Positions 25,452-34,622 of a stretch of 55,233 nt of DNA are shown piece after piece. The stretch spans positions 1 to 55,233 of the forward strand of contig JACOTA010000070.1 of assembly GCA_016178585.1 (NCBI GenBank), read 5' to 3'. The translations under genes were made by a program, and so were the position numbers. Under the pieces are notes generated by a model, which was not told the DNA's origin, made no database searches, and was given only the letters and a program-made list of their open reading frames with translations. Source of the stretch: Nitrospirota bacterium. GTDB taxonomy: Bacteria; Nitrospirota; Nitrospiria; JACQBW01. How positions within the stretch are numbered: position 1 is the stretch's first letter; the number at the start of each line of letters is the position of its first letter.

Positions 25452-26600
25452 ATTAAAAGTATCTATCTGGATTATCTCAGTGCGGCTTCCATACTTCCTG
25501 AAGCTTATGAAGGGATGCTTCCCTATTTATCGGAGTCGCACGGAAACCCTCAGAGCCTCCATGCATGGGGAAAAGAGGCCCGTGAGGCGGTTGAAGCCGC
25601 GCGGAGGGAAGTGGCCCTTTTAATCGGGGCAGATTCCGGCGAAATTTACTTTACCTCCTCCGGATCCGAATCGAACAATTGGGTCGTTAAAGGGGTCTCT
25701 TCCTTTTTTAGAAAAAAGGGGAATCACATCATGACCAGTGCTGTTGAGCATGTATCGCTGACCAATCCTCTCAGGACTTTGATGACACAGGGATTCGCGG
25801 TGACCTTTCTCCCGGTCGATGCCTCAGGCCGGATGAACCCGGACGACATTGAAAGAAATATCACCGAGCGAAGCCTTTTATTGACCTTTCATCATGCGCA
25901 AAGTGAAATCGGAACGATTCAGCCGGTCAAAGACCTCGGTGAAATCGCGCGAAAATCCAATCTTTTGTTTCATCTGGACGGCGTGGCCGCGGCGGGCTTG
26001 ATCCCGGTGGATGTCAAAACCCTCGGGGTTGATTTTTACACCCTCTCCGCTCAATCGGTTTATGGTCCAAAAGGGATTGCCGCGCTTTATATCAAAAAGG
26101 GGAGACGGCTGGACCGGTTAATCGAAGGGGGAAACCAGGAAGAGGGACGGCGCGCAGGTTTGGAAAATGTTCCCGGGATTGTGGGATTCGGGATCGCCGC
26201 GCGTCATGCCAGAGAACATCTGGCCGAACGCCGGGCCTCCCTGTGCGCCAGGAGAGATCGCCTGATCCAGGGGATTTTGAGCGCTGTTGCGGGATGTCAC
26301 CTGACGGGAGACCCGGTTCACCGCCTGCCTCACCACGCCAGTTTTTATTTCGAAGGGATCGAAGGGGAAGCGCTCGTTCTTTTACTGGCCAGGGAAGGCG
26401 TTGCCGCGGCCACCGGTTCCAGCTGCGTTTCCGGAGCGGTCAAGCCCCCTTCCGTGTTAACGGCGTTGGGAATACCGCCGGTTCAGGCGAGAGGGTCGCT
26501 CGTTTTAACGCTGGGATGGAAGACGACCGATGAAGAGATCAAAGAAGCCGTTCCTATCATTGCGAAATCTGTTGAAAAGTTAAGAAGACTTAACCCCTAA
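25452..26600 (+). CDS. Cysteine-desulfurase paralogue lacking the PLP lysine
   Basis: 382 residues if begun at ATT 25452. The family N-terminus (SIYLDYLSAASILPEAYEG) is encoded in frame upstream of the first ATG (25515), and AAAGGAG lies 7 bases before the ATT; no ATG, GTG or TTG serves. The fold is IscS/NifS-like, and the persulfide Cys325 (TGSSCVSGAVKPPSVL) remains. The PLP lysine is gone: where IscS has [10 protein letters not shown] this has SAQSVYGPKG, with Ser202 for Lys and Gln201 for His. The helper Gln of HCDATQ is also lost (HLDGVA). It is therefore unlikely to be a normal desulfurase; a persulfide carrier or scaffold is possible. Confidence 0.82.
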   Translation: MKSIYLDYLSAASILPEAYEGMLPYLSESHGNPQSLHAWGKEAREAVEAARREVALLIGADSGEIYFTSSGSESNNWVVKGVSSFFRKKGNHIMTSAVEHVSLTNPLRTLMTQGFAVTFLPVDASGRMNPDDIERNITERSLLLTFHHAQSEIGTIQPVKDLGEIARKSNLLFHLDGVAAAGLIPVDVKTLGVDFYTLSAQSVYGPKGIAALYIKKGRRLDRLIEGGNQEEGRRAGLENVPGIVGFGIAARHAREHLAERRASLCARRDRLIQGILSAVAGCHLTGDPVHRLPHHASFYFEGIEGEALVLLLAREGVAAATGSSCVSGAVKPPSVLTALGIPPVQARGSLVLTLGWKTTDEEIKEAVPIIAKSVEKLRRLNP

Positions 26601-26611
26601 AACTGCTCGCG

Positions 26612-28015
26612 TCAGGGGGAGAGGAGTTGAACGGCCCGGTCAATGCGAAGGAGGGCCCTTTCTTTCCCCAGCAGGCGAAGGACATCATAAATTCCCGGGC
26701 TGACGGTTTTACCGGTCAAAGCAATCCGCAACGGCTGGGCCACTTCACCCATCTTTTTTCCGGTTTTCGCCATAACCTCCTTAAACATCTTTTCCAGAGG
26801 TTCATGTTCCATAGGGAGCGGAGCGAGTTTTTCTCTAATTTCTTTTAGCAGTCCCATCGCTTCCGGCCCCAGTTTCTTTCTTGCCTCGGATTCGATTTGA
26901 ATTTCGTCGACGAAATAACCAATGGCCGAATAAACCAATTCGTTTAAATCCCGCGAGCGTTCTCTTAGACTGTTATAAATCTCCTTAAGTTTCGTTTCTT
27001 CTATTTTTACCCCGTCGATTAAGCCCAGGTCATGCATTTGACTGTGCATCAAATGAGCAAATCTGTCGGGATCGCCGGTTTTAAGATAATGGGCATTTAA
27101 CCAGAGGAGTTTTTCCGGGTTAAACACCGCGGCGGATGAGCCGACCGATTCAAACGAAAAAAGCCCAATCAATTCATTTAAACTGAAAACCTCCTGGTCT
27201 TTATAGGACCATCCGAGCCGGACAAGGTAGTTCATCATTGCCTCGGGGAGAAACCCCATCTTTTTATATTCCATAATCGAAGTCGCGCCATGCCGTTTCG
27301 AAAGCCTGGCTTTGTCCGGTCCCAAAATCATGGAGAGATGGGCGAATTTTGGAACCGGATAGTTAAAAGCTTCAAACATCGGAATCTGCCGGGGTGTGTT
27401 GTTTAAATGATCGTCTCCCCGGATGACATGAGTGATGTTCATCAAGGCGTCGTCAACCACCACGCAAAAATTATAGGTGGGCCAGCCATCTGATCGGATA
27501 ATAATCAGGTCGTCCAGCTGTTGTCTGTCAAAGGTCACTTTCCCTTTAACCAGGTCTTCAATAACCGTTTCACCCTCATGAGGCGCCTTGAACCGGAGAG
27601 CGGCAGGGCGGCCTTCGATTGGTTTTGTCAATTCCCGGCACCGGCCGTCGTACTTCGGCGTTTTACCCGCGGCCAATGCCGCTTTTCTCCGCTCTTCGAG
27701 TTCTTCGGGGAGGCAATAACAACGGTAGGCCTTCCCTTCGGCTAACAGCCGGTCGGCATGTTGATGATAAAGGGCCATCCGTTCGGTTTGACGAAAAGGG
27801 CCTTCGTCCCAATCGAGACCCAGCCATTTCATTCCGTCGATTATCGCCCGAATCGACTCGTCGGTCGACCGGCTCTGGTCGGTATCTTCAATCCGTAAGA
27901 TCAATTTCCCTTTATGGTGGCGGGCAAAAAGCCAGTTAAACAGGGCGGTCCTGACACCGCCGATATGCAAATAGCCGGTGGGGCTGGGGGCAAACCTTAC
28001 TCTTACGTCAGACAT
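26612..28015 (-). CDS. gltX: Glutamyl-tRNA synthetase
   Basis: 467 residues, class I synthetase. VRFAPSPTGYLHIGG is the HIGH region and RLSKRHG the KMSKS loop. A cysteine-rich insert (CYCLPEEL ... GRCREL) resembles the zinc site of many bacterial GluRS. The anticodon-binding C-terminal domain starts near 325. It charges tRNA-Glu, supplying translation and tetrapyrrole synthesis. Whether it is the discriminating or non-discriminating form cannot be told here. It converges with the desulfurase-like gene, 11 bases away. Confidence 0.96.
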   Translation of the reverse strand: MSDVRVRFAPSPTGYLHIGGVRTALFNWLFARHHKGKLILRIEDTDQSRSTDESIRAIIDGMKWLGLDWDEGPFRQTERMALYHQHADRLLAEGKAYRCYCLPEELEERRKAALAAGKTPKYDGRCRELTKPIEGRPAALRFKAPHEGETVIEDLVKGKVTFDRQQLDDLIIIRSDGWPTYNFCVVVDDALMNITHVIRGDDHLNNTPRQIPMFEAFNYPVPKFAHLSMILGPDKARLSKRHGATSIMEYKKMGFLPEAMMNYLVRLGWSYKDQEVFSLNELIGLFSFESVGSSAAVFNPEKLLWLNAHYLKTGDPDRFAHLMHSQMHDLGLIDGVKIEETKLKEIYNSLRERSRDLNELVYSAIGYFVDEIQIESEARKKLGPEAMGLLKEIREKLAPLPMEHEPLEKMFKEVMAKTGKKMGEVAQPLRIALTGKTVSPGIYDVLRLLGKERALLRIDRAVQLLSP

Positions 28016-28135
28016 CTATCTTCCCTTAAATTGATTAAAACCAGAGGATTATCATATAACAAAATATGGAGGATAGCAAAGAGATGAAATTAAAAATTAG
28101 TTATTCATTCCGGGGAGGGTGGTGGAGAAAAAAAA

Positions 28136-30217
28136 CTACACTTTAAAACGGTCGACTTCGTTTTTCAGGATAGTGGTTTGCGAGGTAAGGACTTCCACGG
28201 TTTTACTCATCTCTTCAGAAAGCTGAAGGCTGGTCTTGGAAACCTTTCTAATCCCTTCCATCGTTCCCATAAAGACCTCGGTCCCTTTTTTTTGTTCTTT
28301 TATCGCATTTGAAATGTGTCTAACCCGTTCAGTGACCTCTCCCATTGCGTCTGTGATCTGCCGGCTTCCTTTCGATTGCTCCTGAGTCGATTTTTGAACG
28401 CCCCGGGTCGAATCCCGCATTTTTTCGGCATTTTGCAGAATTCTATCGCTCCCTTTTTTTTGCTGCATGGTAGCGGTTGAAATCTGCAAGATCATCCCGT
28501 TGATCTGTTCGATTGCCTGGGTGATTTGTTTGATTTGCCGGGACTGTTCACCGGTGGCTTTCTCAATTTCGTTTGCCATGGTACTGGAGAGGTTTGAACT
28601 CTTTAAGATGCTTTTTAACGCTTCCCGGGCGTTTAATGAGAGTTGAATGCCGGTCTCAACATTGCCAACCCCTGATTGAACGGCTTGAATGGCTTCCTGA
28701 ACCTCTTTTTGAACATCACTGATCAGTTGCGAAATCTCATGGGTCGATCCCGAGGTCTGATCCGCCAGATTCTTTATTTCGTTGGCGACAACGGCAAAAC
28801 CTTTTCCCTGTTCCCCCGCCTGAGCGGCGAGAATTGCCGCATTGAGGGCCAGGAGGTTTGTTTGTTTGGTGACCTGGTCGATGACGGTGAGGATTTTGCC
28901 AATCTGGGTTGACCTTTGTCCGAGTTTATTAATGACCTGCACCGAGGTCTGGACGCTTTCTTTGATCTTATCCATTCCATTAATGGTCTTTTCAATGGCC
29001 GTCATCCCGAGTTGTTCCGCGTCAGCGGTGACCTTTTCCGAGAGGCTGGCAGCATCTTTCGCGTGATTTTCAACCTCTTTGACGGAGGCATTAATTTCCT
29101 GAACCGACGACATGGTTTGCGCCGCTGAACCGGAAAGACTCTCGATGTTTTGGACGACCTCTTTAATCGCGCTGTTCATTTCAATGATTGAAGCGGCGGT
29201 TTCGTCCACGGAACCGACCATATTCGCGGTTGTTTTGGCGACCTCTTCGAAAGAGGCCGATAGTTCCAGGATGGAGGAAGAAGTCGTCTCGGCTGAAAGG
29301 GATAATCCTTCAACATTGGCTGAAATTTCCTTGATTGTGGAGTCCATTTCGATGACGGAGGTGGTGGAGGTTTCGGTCTTTTCCGATTGATTTTTAGCGC
29401 CTTCCATTATGGTTAGAGAATTATTTTTTATCTGTTCGGAGGCGGCCGCGAGGTTAAAGGTTACCTCGCGAATATTTTTAACCATTGAATTTAAACTGCC
29501 TGACATTTTAGCAAAGGCCCCGCCAAGCACGCCAATTTCATCCTGAGAATTGACGTTTATCGTTTGCGTGAAATCTCCGTCAGCAATTTTTGTCGCGAGC
29601 AGAGCCATGTGTTCAATGGGCCTGATCACCTTTCTGATAAATAAAAAAGCGAGACAACTCCCGATGAGAAGAATAGAAGCCGTAAGTCCCAAACTCAACA
29701 AGAGGTTTATTCGAAGTTTTTGTTCAAGGGATTTTAGCGACAATTCGACCCGCACGACGCCGATTTTATTTTCTGAGTTTTTTGTGTAGACAGGTGAAAT
29801 AATATCGTAATAGTTTTCTCCCTGGTCAGAACGGTATTCATAGGCTGTGGCTGTCAACGCGGAGAGAGCTTTTGTCGCTGGCACATCCGAAAGTGTTTTG
29901 CCGATTTGATCTTTTTGAGAATGAGCCAACACTTTTCCATCCATACCCATAATAATAATATTGGACACATCGGGCTCTTTGATCAGTCCCGGTAAAAATC
30001 CCATTAACGTGTCGCTGTCTCCGACCACCACGCCGTAAGAACTGTTATAAGCCAGATTTTTTGAAAGAGCCATTCCGCGCTGTTGGAGGTCTTCTTTTAA
30101 CGAAGACTTTTCTCGGACGATAAAAAACCAGCTCTGCAGTATCCCTTGAAGGAAAAAAAAGGAACAAAAAACCGCGACAAATTTCATCCTGAGGCTGTAT
30201 CTCATTTTATGATCCAT
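28136..30217 (-). CDS. Methyl-accepting chemotaxis protein
   Basis: 693 residues. TM1 is about 12-32, a periplasmic sensor about 33-178 (single Cache-like, GVVVGDSDTLMGFL and VLAHSQKDQIGKTL), TM2 about 182-203, HAMP about 204-257, then a very long coiled coil and the kinase-contact tip NLLALNAAILAAQAGEQGKGFAVVANEIKNLAD split here by description only. Repeated S/T-rich helices before the tip (residues about 270-420) lengthen the stalk. No CheR pentapeptide is seen at the C-terminus. No other chemotaxis genes are in the window, so its ligand and partners are unknown. Confidence 0.93.
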   Translation of the reverse strand: MDHKMRYSLRMKFVAVFCSFFFLQGILQSWFFIVREKSSLKEDLQQRGMALSKNLAYNSSYGVVVGDSDTLMGFLPGLIKEPDVSNIIIMGMDGKVLAHSQKDQIGKTLSDVPATKALSALTATAYEYRSDQGENYYDIISPVYTKNSENKIGVVRVELSLKSLEQKLRINLLLSLGLTASILLIGSCLAFLFIRKVIRPIEHMALLATKIADGDFTQTINVNSQDEIGVLGGAFAKMSGSLNSMVKNIREVTFNLAAASEQIKNNSLTIMEGAKNQSEKTETSTTSVIEMDSTIKEISANVEGLSLSAETTSSSILELSASFEEVAKTTANMVGSVDETAASIIEMNSAIKEVVQNIESLSGSAAQTMSSVQEINASVKEVENHAKDAASLSEKVTADAEQLGMTAIEKTINGMDKIKESVQTSVQVINKLGQRSTQIGKILTVIDQVTKQTNLLALNAAILAAQAGEQGKGFAVVANEIKNLADQTSGSTHEISQLISDVQKEVQEAIQAVQSGVGNVETGIQLSLNAREALKSILKSSNLSSTMANEIEKATGEQSRQIKQITQAIEQINGMILQISTATMQQKKGSDRILQNAEKMRDSTRGVQKSTQEQSKGSRQITDAMGEVTERVRHISNAIKEQKKGTEVFMGTMEGIRKVSKTSLQLSEEMSKTVEVLTSQTTILKNEVDRFKV

Positions 30218-30326
30218 AAGTTCCTTTCTAAAAACAATATTTGAATTCTATCGATAAGATCATTAAAAACTAAAACATCACTTAATTAATTCTAGCATAT
30301 TTAATAAATTCTGTATTCTCAGAGGG

Positions 30327-30502
30327 GTAACCCTTCAGTGAAGGGTGGGCATTGACGAAAGTGCCTGGTATGCCATGGATGGAGACTTCGATGAATTTTG
30401 CTTATCCAACCTTAATGCAATCATCTAGAGATGAGGATAAATTCATCGGCGTCGGAAGGAATGGCGTTCCAGGCGCTTGAGAACCATTGACTGAACGATT
30501 AC
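30327..30502. mobile_element. MITE-like palindromic element, copy 1 (176 bp)
   Basis: The ends are inverted: GTAACCCTTCAGT on the left and ACTGAACGATTAC on the right, and most of the two halves can pair imperfectly. It is flanked on both sides by TCAGAGGG (30319-30326 and 30503-30510), an 8-bp target duplication. It has no ORF. A second copy is at 35570. GTAA ends with 8-bp duplications are the pattern I recall for IS66-family elements, so it may be mobilised by one. It occupies most of the 425-bp gap between the chemoreceptor and porin genes. Confidence 0.85.
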
Positions 30503-30521
30503 TCAGAGGGTTTAAATTAAT

Positions 30522-30554
30522 TTGACAAAAACGTAAATTCTGACTATCTTACGT
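30522..30554 (+). promoter_or_regulatory. Porin promoter with internal inverted repeat
   Basis: TTGACA (30522-30527) and TATCTT (30545-30550) are 17 bases apart. Between and over them lies ACGTAA (30531-30536) with its inverse TTACGT (30549-30554), 12 bases apart, a candidate operator. The promoter begins 19 bases after the end of MITE copy 1, so the element forms its upstream DNA. Confidence 0.6.
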
Positions 30555-30642
30555 TGTGTAAGAGATGTTATTCATGTAATTAATTCCTTAATAATAGGTT
30601 TAATAAAGAAGATTATTTAACCCAATAAAAAGGAGGTTCCTA

Positions 30643-31785
30643 ATGATTAGAAACAAAATGTTTGATTTTTTATTCTTATCTATCTTTTTTTGTTTTATTT
30701 TTGAGATCCTGAGCCCTCTTGCGTGGGGACAATCTGGTGAGATAAAAGGGGCTCAATATGGCTCTCCCGAATCGTTTGCTGAATTTCATGGTTTTGTCAA
30801 TCTCCAATATTATGATTTTGATAATCAATTACCGGCGGGCGTCCCTTCGGGGTTTGATTTAAGAGATTTTTATTTATCTGCGAGAAGCAAGATCCGTCAA
30901 AATGTCACGGTATTTGGTGAAATTGACGCTGAACAGGGCGTTTTCAAATTAGACAGGGCCCTGATTGATTTACAGCTTCATCCGCTGGTCAATTTTCAAT
31001 TTGGAAAGTTCTTTACCCCTTTTGGGATTGATAAGGTTGAGTCCACCCAGGCTCCGTTGAATAAGCTAAGCAGTATCCCTTTGCCCCTGGTGGAATTGGG
31101 TTATGAAGATTGGGCTGACGTCGGGGTTCAGATGTACGGAGAGTATGGGATGAAACCGGTTAAGCTGGGATACCACCTGGCGGTGTTGAAAGGTCCTTCC
31201 GGTTTTACAGAGACCGACATCAGGAATAAGGAAAACAACCGGAATAAATTTCTGACCGCGCGCGGCGTTATCAGGAGTCCATTGACCGGTGAAGGCAGGT
31301 TTGAGGCGGGCGCTTCAGCGGCCTATGGTAAATATGATGACGCCAGCCAGAATACGATCAAAATGATTGGCGCGGATGGAAAACTGCTGTGGAGCGGTCT
31401 TGAGATCCGGGGAGAATATATGATCCGGCAGGGGAATGACTCAACAGCGGCCGTCTCCTGCGACGGAACGAACATCGCTGGCCCTGGAAATTGCACCATC
31501 GCCCGGGCAGACGCAAGTGGATATTATCTTCAAATTTCATATGCTCTGTTGAAAAATATCCCCTCTGTCTATTTACTGGAACCGGTTGTCCGGATAGACA
31601 AAAGCGATTTGGCCGATCACTTTGCCCCTCCGGACCCTGACACGGCCAGACGCCGGGTAACGGTAGGGATCAATTACGCTCCCTATGCGCATTTTCTCCT
31701 AAAAGGAGAGTATGAGTTCGTGAAAAATGATGGGACCGATCTCCATAATGATGGGGTGCTATTATCCGTGGTGACCGACTTTTAA
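30643..31785 (+). CDS. Outer-membrane porin, phosphate-selective O/P-like
   Basis: 380 residues with a signal peptide (about 1-30, ending PLAWG) and a 16-strand-like barrel of alternating hydrophobic residues, ending in ...VVTDF with a C-terminal aromatic for barrel insertion. GFVNLQYYDFDN, DFYLSARSKI and NFQFGKFFTPFGIDKVES are typical of the OprO/P-like family seen in many Gram-negatives; substrate cannot be predicted. AAGGAGG lies 7 bases before ATG. The next gene is 46 bases downstream and may be co-transcribed. Confidence 0.85.
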   Translation: MIRNKMFDFLFLSIFFCFIFEILSPLAWGQSGEIKGAQYGSPESFAEFHGFVNLQYYDFDNQLPAGVPSGFDLRDFYLSARSKIRQNVTVFGEIDAEQGVFKLDRALIDLQLHPLVNFQFGKFFTPFGIDKVESTQAPLNKLSSIPLPLVELGYEDWADVGVQMYGEYGMKPVKLGYHLAVLKGPSGFTETDIRNKENNRNKFLTARGVIRSPLTGEGRFEAGASAAYGKYDDASQNTIKMIGADGKLLWSGLEIRGEYMIRQGNDSTAAVSCDGTNIAGPGNCTIARADASGYYLQISYALLKNIPSVYLLEPVVRIDKSDLADHFAPPDPDTARRRVTVGINYAPYAHFLLKGEYEFVKNDGTDLHNDGVLLSVVTDF

Positions 31786-31831
31786 TCAATACGTGAAATT
31801 TTATTGAGTTCAAAAATAAGGGGGCTGAGAT

Positions 31832-32404
31832 ATGAACCTTATCAGATTGATTTTTACCGTAATGATATGGATTTGGGTGCTTTTATTTCCGTTAAGCGGC
31901 TCATCCGTGGCACAGACCTATCGGGAAATAGGCCTGCCGCCGTCCGAAATTTTTGAAAAAATGATCGGTTACGCTCAGGAAAAAGATTTTGAAAAGCTTC
32001 GCAAGACCCTTCAGATCATCAAACCGATTACACAAACATTGGGAAACAAATACTCTAAAACTCCGGATGAGGCCATTCGGACGGCTATCGACAAAAAGGA
32101 CAGAGAAAAGGCCGTTTTGTCAGTCCAACGTCTGGTGGCCCTCGATTTGCAGGATCTTTTGTCGATAGCCGTGGGGAGCGTTCGGGAATCGTCGGAAAAA
32201 GCGACGACGAAATTCAAAGCGGCTTACCTTGATTATCTGTTGATCAGTCCCTATGTTCAGGTAAAAAGTTTTTCGGCTGATCAAAAAATCAAAAATACCT
32301 TCAGAAAAACGGTAACCACATCGGCAAAAGAGGACGAGCTTAAAGAGATGGCAGAGGTTATTCAAAAAGAATTATTTAATGCTTGCCCCGAGCTTAAACC
32401 TTAA
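31832..32404 (+). CDS. Secreted helical protein of unknown function
   Basis: 190 residues with a signal peptide (about 1-28, cleavage after SVAQ region). The mature part is helical and charged, with a pattern of Lys/Asp/Glu and no cysteine pair or catalytic motif I recognise; two cysteine-free helix-turn-helix stretches repeat loosely (EKDFEKLRKTLQIIKP, DKKDREKAVLSVQRLVAL). Its place behind the porin suggests a periplasmic partner. I do not recognise the family. Confidence 0.75.
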   Translation: MNLIRLIFTVMIWIWVLLFPLSGSSVAQTYREIGLPPSEIFEKMIGYAQEKDFEKLRKTLQIIKPITQTLGNKYSKTPDEAIRTAIDKKDREKAVLSVQRLVALDLQDLLSIAVGSVRESSEKATTKFKAAYLDYLLISPYVQVKSFSADQKIKNTFRKTVTTSAKEDELKEMAEVIQKELFNACPELKP

Positions 32405-32431
32405 AAGACTGAACCGGTCTGATGACCCCGC

Positions 32432-34336
32432 TCAGCCGGTTGTTTCTTTTCTGGTTTCAAGAATTTCCCATCGTTCGATTTTTTCAGCCAGCAAGGATTC
32501 AAATTCCTGAAACTCGATTCCGATTTTTTTCATCTCTTCCCGGTCAATCTGGGCTGGGTTGGCCATCAACCGGTTGATTTCATTCTTTCGGGCCTCCAGA
32601 GCCTCAATTTCTTTTTCAAGGCGTTCCACCTCTTTCAATTCTTTAAAAGTTAATCTTTTTTTTTCTTTTCTTGAAGGTGACGGGGAATGACTCACAAGAT
32701 CTTTTTTTTGAGTTTGTTTTCCTTGTTCTTCTTTTCTGGCCTTCCACTCCCGGTAAATTTCGTAATTTCCTTCAATATAATGAACTTCTCCTCCGGGCTC
32801 GAAACTTAAAATTCCGGTGGCCACTTTATCCAGAAAATATCGGTCATGGGTGACCATGATCACGCATCCTTTAAAGAAGGTGAGGGCTTCGTCCAAAAGC
32901 TGGAGAGTGGGAATATCGAGATCGTTGGTCGGTTCATCCAGCAAAAGAAAATTGCTGTTTTCAAGCATGAGCCTGGCGAGGATCAGGCGCGCCTTTTCGC
33001 CGCCGGAGAGGGTCCGGATAATTTTCCGTTGATCGGCATATGAAAATAGAAACGATTCAAGGTAAGAGGTTTTGGTTTTGGTTTCATCTCCCACTTTGAT
33101 CCAGGCGTTCTCTCCGAGCGCCTCTTCAACCCTTTGTTCGGGGTCTAAAGACTCCCGATGCTGGTCAAAATAAGAAATTTTCGTATTTTTCCCCAGAATG
33201 ATACCCCCCTGGGTTGGAAGTTCCTCTTTTAAAATCAGTTTGAGCAAGGTTGATTTTCCACAGCCGTTTGGGCCAATAACTCCGATACGGTCTCCTTTTT
33301 TCAACGACAGGAGAAGGTTTTTAAAAAGGGTTTTGTTCCCAAACGACTTGGTCAGGTATTGAAGCTCGAGAATAATGTCTCCCAGTCTTGCGTCGGATTT
33401 GAAATCAAGTTGTAACCCCGCTTTCGGGGGGCCTTTGACCTGGTTCTGAAGGGTCTCATATCGTTCAATTCTCGATTTCGATTTGGTGGTCCGCGCGCGG
33501 GCGCCTCGCATGATCCAAGCGGTTTCGGTTCGAAGAAGTGTGAACAGCCGGCTTTGGGCCCTGTTTTCGTGAACGAGCCGCTCTGCTTTTTGTTCAACAT
33601 AACGGCTATAACTTCCGGGATAGGGGGTGAGCGCCCCGTTTTCAACTTCAATAATCCTGTTGACCACGCGGTCCAGAAAATAACGGTCGTGGGTAATCAA
33701 CATCACGGCGCCGGGATAGTCGATAAGGTAGTTTTCAAGCCATTGAGTGGTGTCGGCGTCGAGATGGTTGGTCGGTTCGTCTAAAAGAAGAAGCGCGGGG
33801 GCTTCCAGAATCAATTTTGCGATGGCCACCCTTTTTTTTAATCCTCCCGACAGGTTCCCGATGATTTGATTCTGATCGGGAATTTCGAGATGGAGCAGGA
33901 TTTCTTCGACCCGATGGTTGATGGTCCACCCCTGGTGTTGTGAAATCCAATGCGAAAGCCGTTCCTGTTCCGCAAGCAATTTATCAGATTCAGAAGGGAA
34001 ACGAGGGGATTGGAGCGCGTGATTAATTTCTTCAAACCGGCGGAGGGCGTTTTGAATGGCATGAAGCGCGGATGCCAGCTCTTCCCGGATCGTCAGTTTT
34101 AAATCGAGGATCGGGTCCTGGGACAAATAGCCGAGCGTGGCCCCTCTTTTTGTTGAGATGATGCCGTCATCTTTGGTTTCCTGACCTGCAATGATTCGAA
34201 AAAGAGTTGATTTTCCGCTTCCGTTCAGGCCGATAAAGCCGACTTTTTCCTGCTCTCCAATGGTAAAAGTGGCATGATCAAGCACTTGCTTAAAGGCAAA
34301 TTTCTTATCCAGATTTTGAACGTCTAAAATATTCAT
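32432..34336 (-). CDS. uup: ABC-F ATPase, Uup-like
   Basis: 634 residues from ATG 34336; upstream in-frame codons to 34405 are rejected because ABC-F proteins start at MNILDVQ-type strands and AGGGG precedes this ATG. It has two ABC domains with Walker A GLNGSGKST and GPNGCGKST, signatures LSGGLKKR and LSGGEKAR, the ABC-F linker between them, and a C-terminal coiled coil (about 550-630) typical of Uup. No membrane segments. ABC-F proteins act on ribosomes or DNA structures. Confidence 0.92.
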   Translation of the reverse strand: MNILDVQNLDKKFAFKQVLDHATFTIGEQEKVGFIGLNGSGKSTLFRIIAGQETKDDGIISTKRGATLGYLSQDPILDLKLTIREELASALHAIQNALRRFEEINHALQSPRFPSESDKLLAEQERLSHWISQHQGWTINHRVEEILLHLEIPDQNQIIGNLSGGLKKRVAIAKLILEAPALLLLDEPTNHLDADTTQWLENYLIDYPGAVMLITHDRYFLDRVVNRIIEVENGALTPYPGSYSRYVEQKAERLVHENRAQSRLFTLLRTETAWIMRGARARTTKSKSRIERYETLQNQVKGPPKAGLQLDFKSDARLGDIILELQYLTKSFGNKTLFKNLLLSLKKGDRIGVIGPNGCGKSTLLKLILKEELPTQGGIILGKNTKISYFDQHRESLDPEQRVEEALGENAWIKVGDETKTKTSYLESFLFSYADQRKIIRTLSGGEKARLILARLMLENSNFLLLDEPTNDLDIPTLQLLDEALTFFKGCVIMVTHDRYFLDKVATGILSFEPGGEVHYIEGNYEIYREWKARKEEQGKQTQKKDLVSHSPSPSRKEKKRLTFKELKEVERLEKEIEALEARKNEINRLMANPAQIDREEMKKIGIEFQEFESLLAEKIERWEILETRKETTG

Positions 34337-34622
34337 GATTGAACCCCTAAAATAGCAGATTTTGGTCGTCAATGGTAAAAAATAAAAAAAAGCGGGCGCC
34401 GGCAAGACAGACTAACCGGTGAGTTTATCGATCAGGAACTCTTTGAAGCGCGCCGGGAGGATCCGGGAGCAGGTTTGTCAAAAGGCAGAAAAGAAAGAAA
34501 ACAAGAGATCGCTATTTCTGGCCGTTGAGAAAGGGCCAGGGACCTGAAAAAACCAGCTTCGCTGCGGGATCGCCCGGCGGAGCAAGCTTAGTGGCAGATG
34601 GCTCTTTCCCGACGGCTCAGGA
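34337..34622. other. 286-bp gap with GC-rich palindromes, no gene seen
   Basis: Between uup and the beta-barrel gene. GGCCGTTGAGAAAGGGCC and an AGCTT...AAGCTT pair around 34556-34590 can form hairpins that may end transcription of the barrel gene. I see no ORF with coding character. Confidence 0.4.

Noticed and set aside
34337-34405. Extended N-terminus for Uup
   Set aside because: The added residues have no counterpart in ABC-F proteins and the ATG at 34336 has its own ribosome site.
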